Source of the DNA: an uncultured Bacteroidales bacterium
GTDB taxonomy: Bacteria; Bacteroidota; Bacteroidia; Bacteroidales; UBA932
NCBI GenBank assembly: GCA_937899055.1
Contig: CALBPX010000026.1
Span: forward strand, 1 to 17,289
DNA: 17,289 nucleotides
Direction: 5' to 3'
Notes under the pieces: model-generated
What the model saw: only the letters and a program-made list of their open reading frames with translations
Database searches by the model: none
What the model was told of the DNA's origin: nothing
Shown: positions 15,236 through 17,289 of the stretch, one piece after another
Layout: each line of letters begins with the position of its first letter
Position numbering within the stretch: the stretch's first letter is position 1
Position numbers and translations under genes: made by a program

Positions 15236-16840
15236 ATGACAGCCATTGTTTCTGCAATCCCTATTCTGTTACTCATCGTGTTGATGATGGGTTTCAAGGT
15301 ATCCGGCTATAAGAGTGCTCTGATTACTCTTGCCGTTACGATTCTTCTGGTTTTATTTGCCGTTCCGGCTATGAATATCATGCCTGAAAAGTATGCAGAT
15401 GTTCCCGTCTATAGCATCACCGTCTGGTCTGTTATAGAAGGTTTGCTGAGGGCCTGTTTCCCTATCATCCTGATTATCATCTGCGCCATCTTCAGCTACA
15501 ACATTCTTTGTGAGACCAAGGAAATTGAGACCATTAAGAAGCAGTTCATTCAGATGACTTCCGACAAAGGCCTGCTGGTACTGCTGCTGACTTGGGGTCT
15601 GGGCGGCGTGCTCGAAGGCATGGCCGGTTTTGGTACGGCGGTGGCCATACCTGCTGCAATATTGATAGGTCTGGGCTTCAAGCCTATGTTTTCGGCTGTA
15701 GTATGCCTTTTGGCAAACACTGTGGCCGTAGGTTTTGGGGCAGTGGGCCTGCCCGCCACTACGCTGGCAAACCAGGTGGTGGCAAGCGGAGCTGCATCGC
15801 CGGAAGAACTCTGCGAAATTGCCACGTTCATTATTGTACAGCTGGCTCTGATGTTCTTTATTACGCCGTTTGTAATACTGACCATGACAGACCGTAAGAA
15901 GATCCTGAAGAACATCAGCATTGCGCTGTTTGTAGGCACATTCTCCATAATAGTGCAGTTCTGCTGCGCCCATTTCCTCGGCCCTGAGACGCCGGCTATC
16001 CTTGGCAGCGTAGCCTCCATAATAGCCATGCTCTTGTACAACAAACTGTTCCTGAAGCCCAAAGCCGGAAAGGAATCCGTGCCTGCCCAAAAGCAGTCGT
16101 TCGGCCTTAAAAAGACACTCAAGGCATGGAGCGTTTATGGATTCATCATCTTCTTCATACTTATAAGCAGCAAGATAGTGCCGTCTGTAAACCAGACTCT
16201 TAACAGTACGGCAGTTGTAAAGTTTGACCTGCCTGTGGTTGGCAATTCGTTCAAGTTCGGACTTCTGTCCAATGCAGGTCTGATGATTTTCCTGGGTGCC
16301 GTCATAGGCGGTTTGATTCAGGGCATGAGTCTGCGCCGTCTGCTGAGGCTGCTGGCCAAGACTACAATAAATCTGCAGAAGACGGTGGTGACCATCTGCT
16401 GCCTGGTGGCCATGGCCATGCTCATGAACAATTCCGGTATGACTAACGACATAGCCAAAGGTCTGGTAATGATTACTGGAGCCGCCTTCCCGTTCTTTGC
16501 TCCTCTGATTGGAAGCATTGGCACATTTGTAACCGGCAGTGCCACCAATGCAAATATCCTCTTTGGAAAGTTGCAGGCTACGGCGGCAAGCGACCTTGGC
16601 CTGGTCAATCAGGGCACGTTCTTCGGTATCAGCGGCAATGAAACCAACTGGCTGGCCGCCGCCAACTGTGCCGGTTCCGAGGGCGGAAAGCTGCTCTCGC
16701 CGCAGTCTATAGCAATTGCCACCGCCGCCTGCGATATGGAGGGCAAGGATGGCGAAATTATGCGGAAGACCATGCCGTTTGCAATATTCTGGATATTGAT
16801 GAACGGTCTTATGGTATTCCTTGGTTTGCATGTATTCTAA
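15236..16840 (+). CDS. lctP: L-lactate permease, LctP/LldP family
   Basis: An inner-membrane symporter of 534 residues with about a dozen hydrophobic segments, expected to import lactate (or glycolate) with a cation. Family signatures are the GGVLEGMAGFGTAVAIPAA stretch, followed by LGFKPMFSAVVCLLANTVAV and GFGAVGLPATTLA. Near the end the family pattern TGSATNANILFGKLQ and SPQSIAIATAA is present. The length is normal. It lies 10 bp before a lutA-like gene, so the two are probably co-transcribed for lactate use. Sequence alone does not separate lactate from glycolate transport. Confidence 0.92.
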   Translation: MTAIVSAIPILLLIVLMMGFKVSGYKSALITLAVTILLVLFAVPAMNIMPEKYADVPVYSITVWSVIEGLLRACFPIILIIICAIFSYNILCETKEIETIKKQFIQMTSDKGLLVLLLTWGLGGVLEGMAGFGTAVAIPAAILIGLGFKPMFSAVVCLLANTVAVGFGAVGLPATTLANQVVASGAASPEELCEIATFIIVQLALMFFITPFVILTMTDRKKILKNISIALFVGTFSIIVQFCCAHFLGPETPAILGSVASIIAMLLYNKLFLKPKAGKESVPAQKQSFGLKKTLKAWSVYGFIIFFILISSKIVPSVNQTLNSTAVVKFDLPVVGNSFKFGLLSNAGLMIFLGAVIGGLIQGMSLRRLLRLLAKTTINLQKTVVTICCLVAMAMLMNNSGMTNDIAKGLVMITGAAFPFFAPLIGSIGTFVTGSATNANILFGKLQATAASDLGLVNQGTFFGISGNETNWLAAANCAGSEGGKLLSPQSIAIATAACDMEGKDGEIMRKTMPFAIFWILMNGLMVFLGLHVF

Positions 16841-16850
16841 CGTAAATATT

Positions 16851-17253
16851 ATGAAAGTCGGACTCTTTATCCCATGCTACGTGGATGTGGTCTATCCTGA
16901 GGTAGGCCTGGCAACCTGGAAGTTGCTGAGGCATCTTGGGCTGGATGTTACATATCCGGAGAAGCAGACCTGCTGCGGACAGCCAATGGCTAACGCAGGT
17001 TTTGAAAAGCAGGCCATTCCCCTGGCCCGTAAGTTCGAGGAAAAGTTCAAAGACTTTGATTATGTGGTTGCCCCCGGTGTTTCGTGCCCGGCATTCATCC
17101 GCATCAACTATTCCAGACTGCTCGGCCACGAGTGCCAGACAGCCAAGAAGTGTATTGATGTAGTTGAGTTCCTGCACGATATAGTTAAGGTTGACCGCCG
17201 TCTTGGAACATTTCCTCACAAGGTATCGCTCCACAACTCCTGCCACGGTGTAC
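16851..17253 (+). CDS. lutA: Lactate utilisation Fe-S oxidoreductase subunit LutA (LldE), 5' part
   Basis: A CCG-domain protein, the LutA/LldE subunit of the LutABC L-lactate dehydrogenase complex. Only 134 residues are genomic. The first CCG motif comprises C9 (GLFIPCY), C41 and C42 (TCCGQP) and C79 (GVSCP); the second begins at C131 (HNSCHG). About 100 more residues are expected from family length. The frame continues to base 17288, but the last ten codons (IGRASCRERV) are adapter sequence and not protein. I chose the ATG at 16851, 10 bp after the permease stop. lutB and lutC would be expected next but lie beyond the contig end. Confidence 0.88.
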
Positions 17254-17289
17254 AGATCGGAAGAGCGTCGTGTAGGGAAAGAGTGTAGA
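17254..17289. other. Illumina TruSeq adapter sequence, not genomic
   Basis: The stretch begins AGATCGGAAGAGCGTCGTGT and continues to the window end. It matches from memory the reverse complement of the Illumina universal (P5-side) adapter, including three bases past the sequencing-primer site. It is untrimmed read-through at a contig end and should be removed before annotation. Confidence 0.96.

Noticed and set aside
15353..16831. Open frame of 492 codons antisense to the lactate permease
   Set aside because: It lies fully within a well-supported gene, is rich in His/Gln/Tyr without any recognisable domain, and arises because the sense gene rarely uses codons that read as stops on the other strand.
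17254..17288. C-terminal extension of LutA ending IGRASCRERV
   Set aside because: These codons are the translated Illumina adapter.

Overview
The window looks like a piece of a Bacteroidales chromosome (Bacteroidota), about 50% G+C and densely coding. The clues are BACON-domain and DUF4493/DUF6359-like lipoproteins, a complete nqrABCDEF set, no clear Shine-Dalgarno sequences, and several promoter-like sites of the Bacteroidota form TTTG-N19-21-TAnnTTTG. The last 36 bases (17254-17289) are not genomic. They match the reverse complement of the Illumina TruSeq universal adapter, so this is an untrimmed contig end and the last gene is cut there.

Layout. 1-61: the Gly/Pro-rich 3' end of a plus-strand gene. 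105-142: a strong symmetrical terminator serving that gene and the converging nqr operon. 189-6045 (minus strand): nqrA-B-C-D-E-F, the Na+-translocating NADH:quinone reductase, with gaps of 2-12 bp. 6046-6167: a divergent promoter region in which one TTGCAA palindrome appears to supply the -33 element in both directions. 6168-8537: a PcrA/UvrD-type helicase. 8538-8816: no gene, but a promoter, a predicted ~80-nt small RNA ending in an intrinsic terminator, and a long-range inverted repeat reaching into the next gene. 8817-10058: a lipoprotein with a DUF4493-like middle and a DUF6359-like C-terminus. 10131-10718: a WbpD/WlbB-type hexapeptide acetyltransferase. 10818-15194: an XRE-cupin regulator, an acyl-CoA synthetase and a BACON/Fn3/M64-type metallopeptidase lipoprotein, closely spaced. 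15236-17253: an LctP-family lactate permease and the start of lutA, probably the head of a lactate-utilisation operon.

How it fits together (inference). NQR turns NADH oxidation into a sodium gradient. The permease and Lut oxidase would bring lactate in and feed its electrons into the quinone pool. The XRE-cupin regulator probably controls the acyl-CoA ligase 23 bp downstream. I found no CRISPR array, transposase, phage gene, tRNA or rRNA. I do not see a clear novel defence or mobile system. The most original signals are the predicted small RNA (8570-8686), the long-range inverted repeat (8728-8851), the shared palindromic promoter element (6100-6158) and the HExxxH spacing in the metallopeptidase active site.
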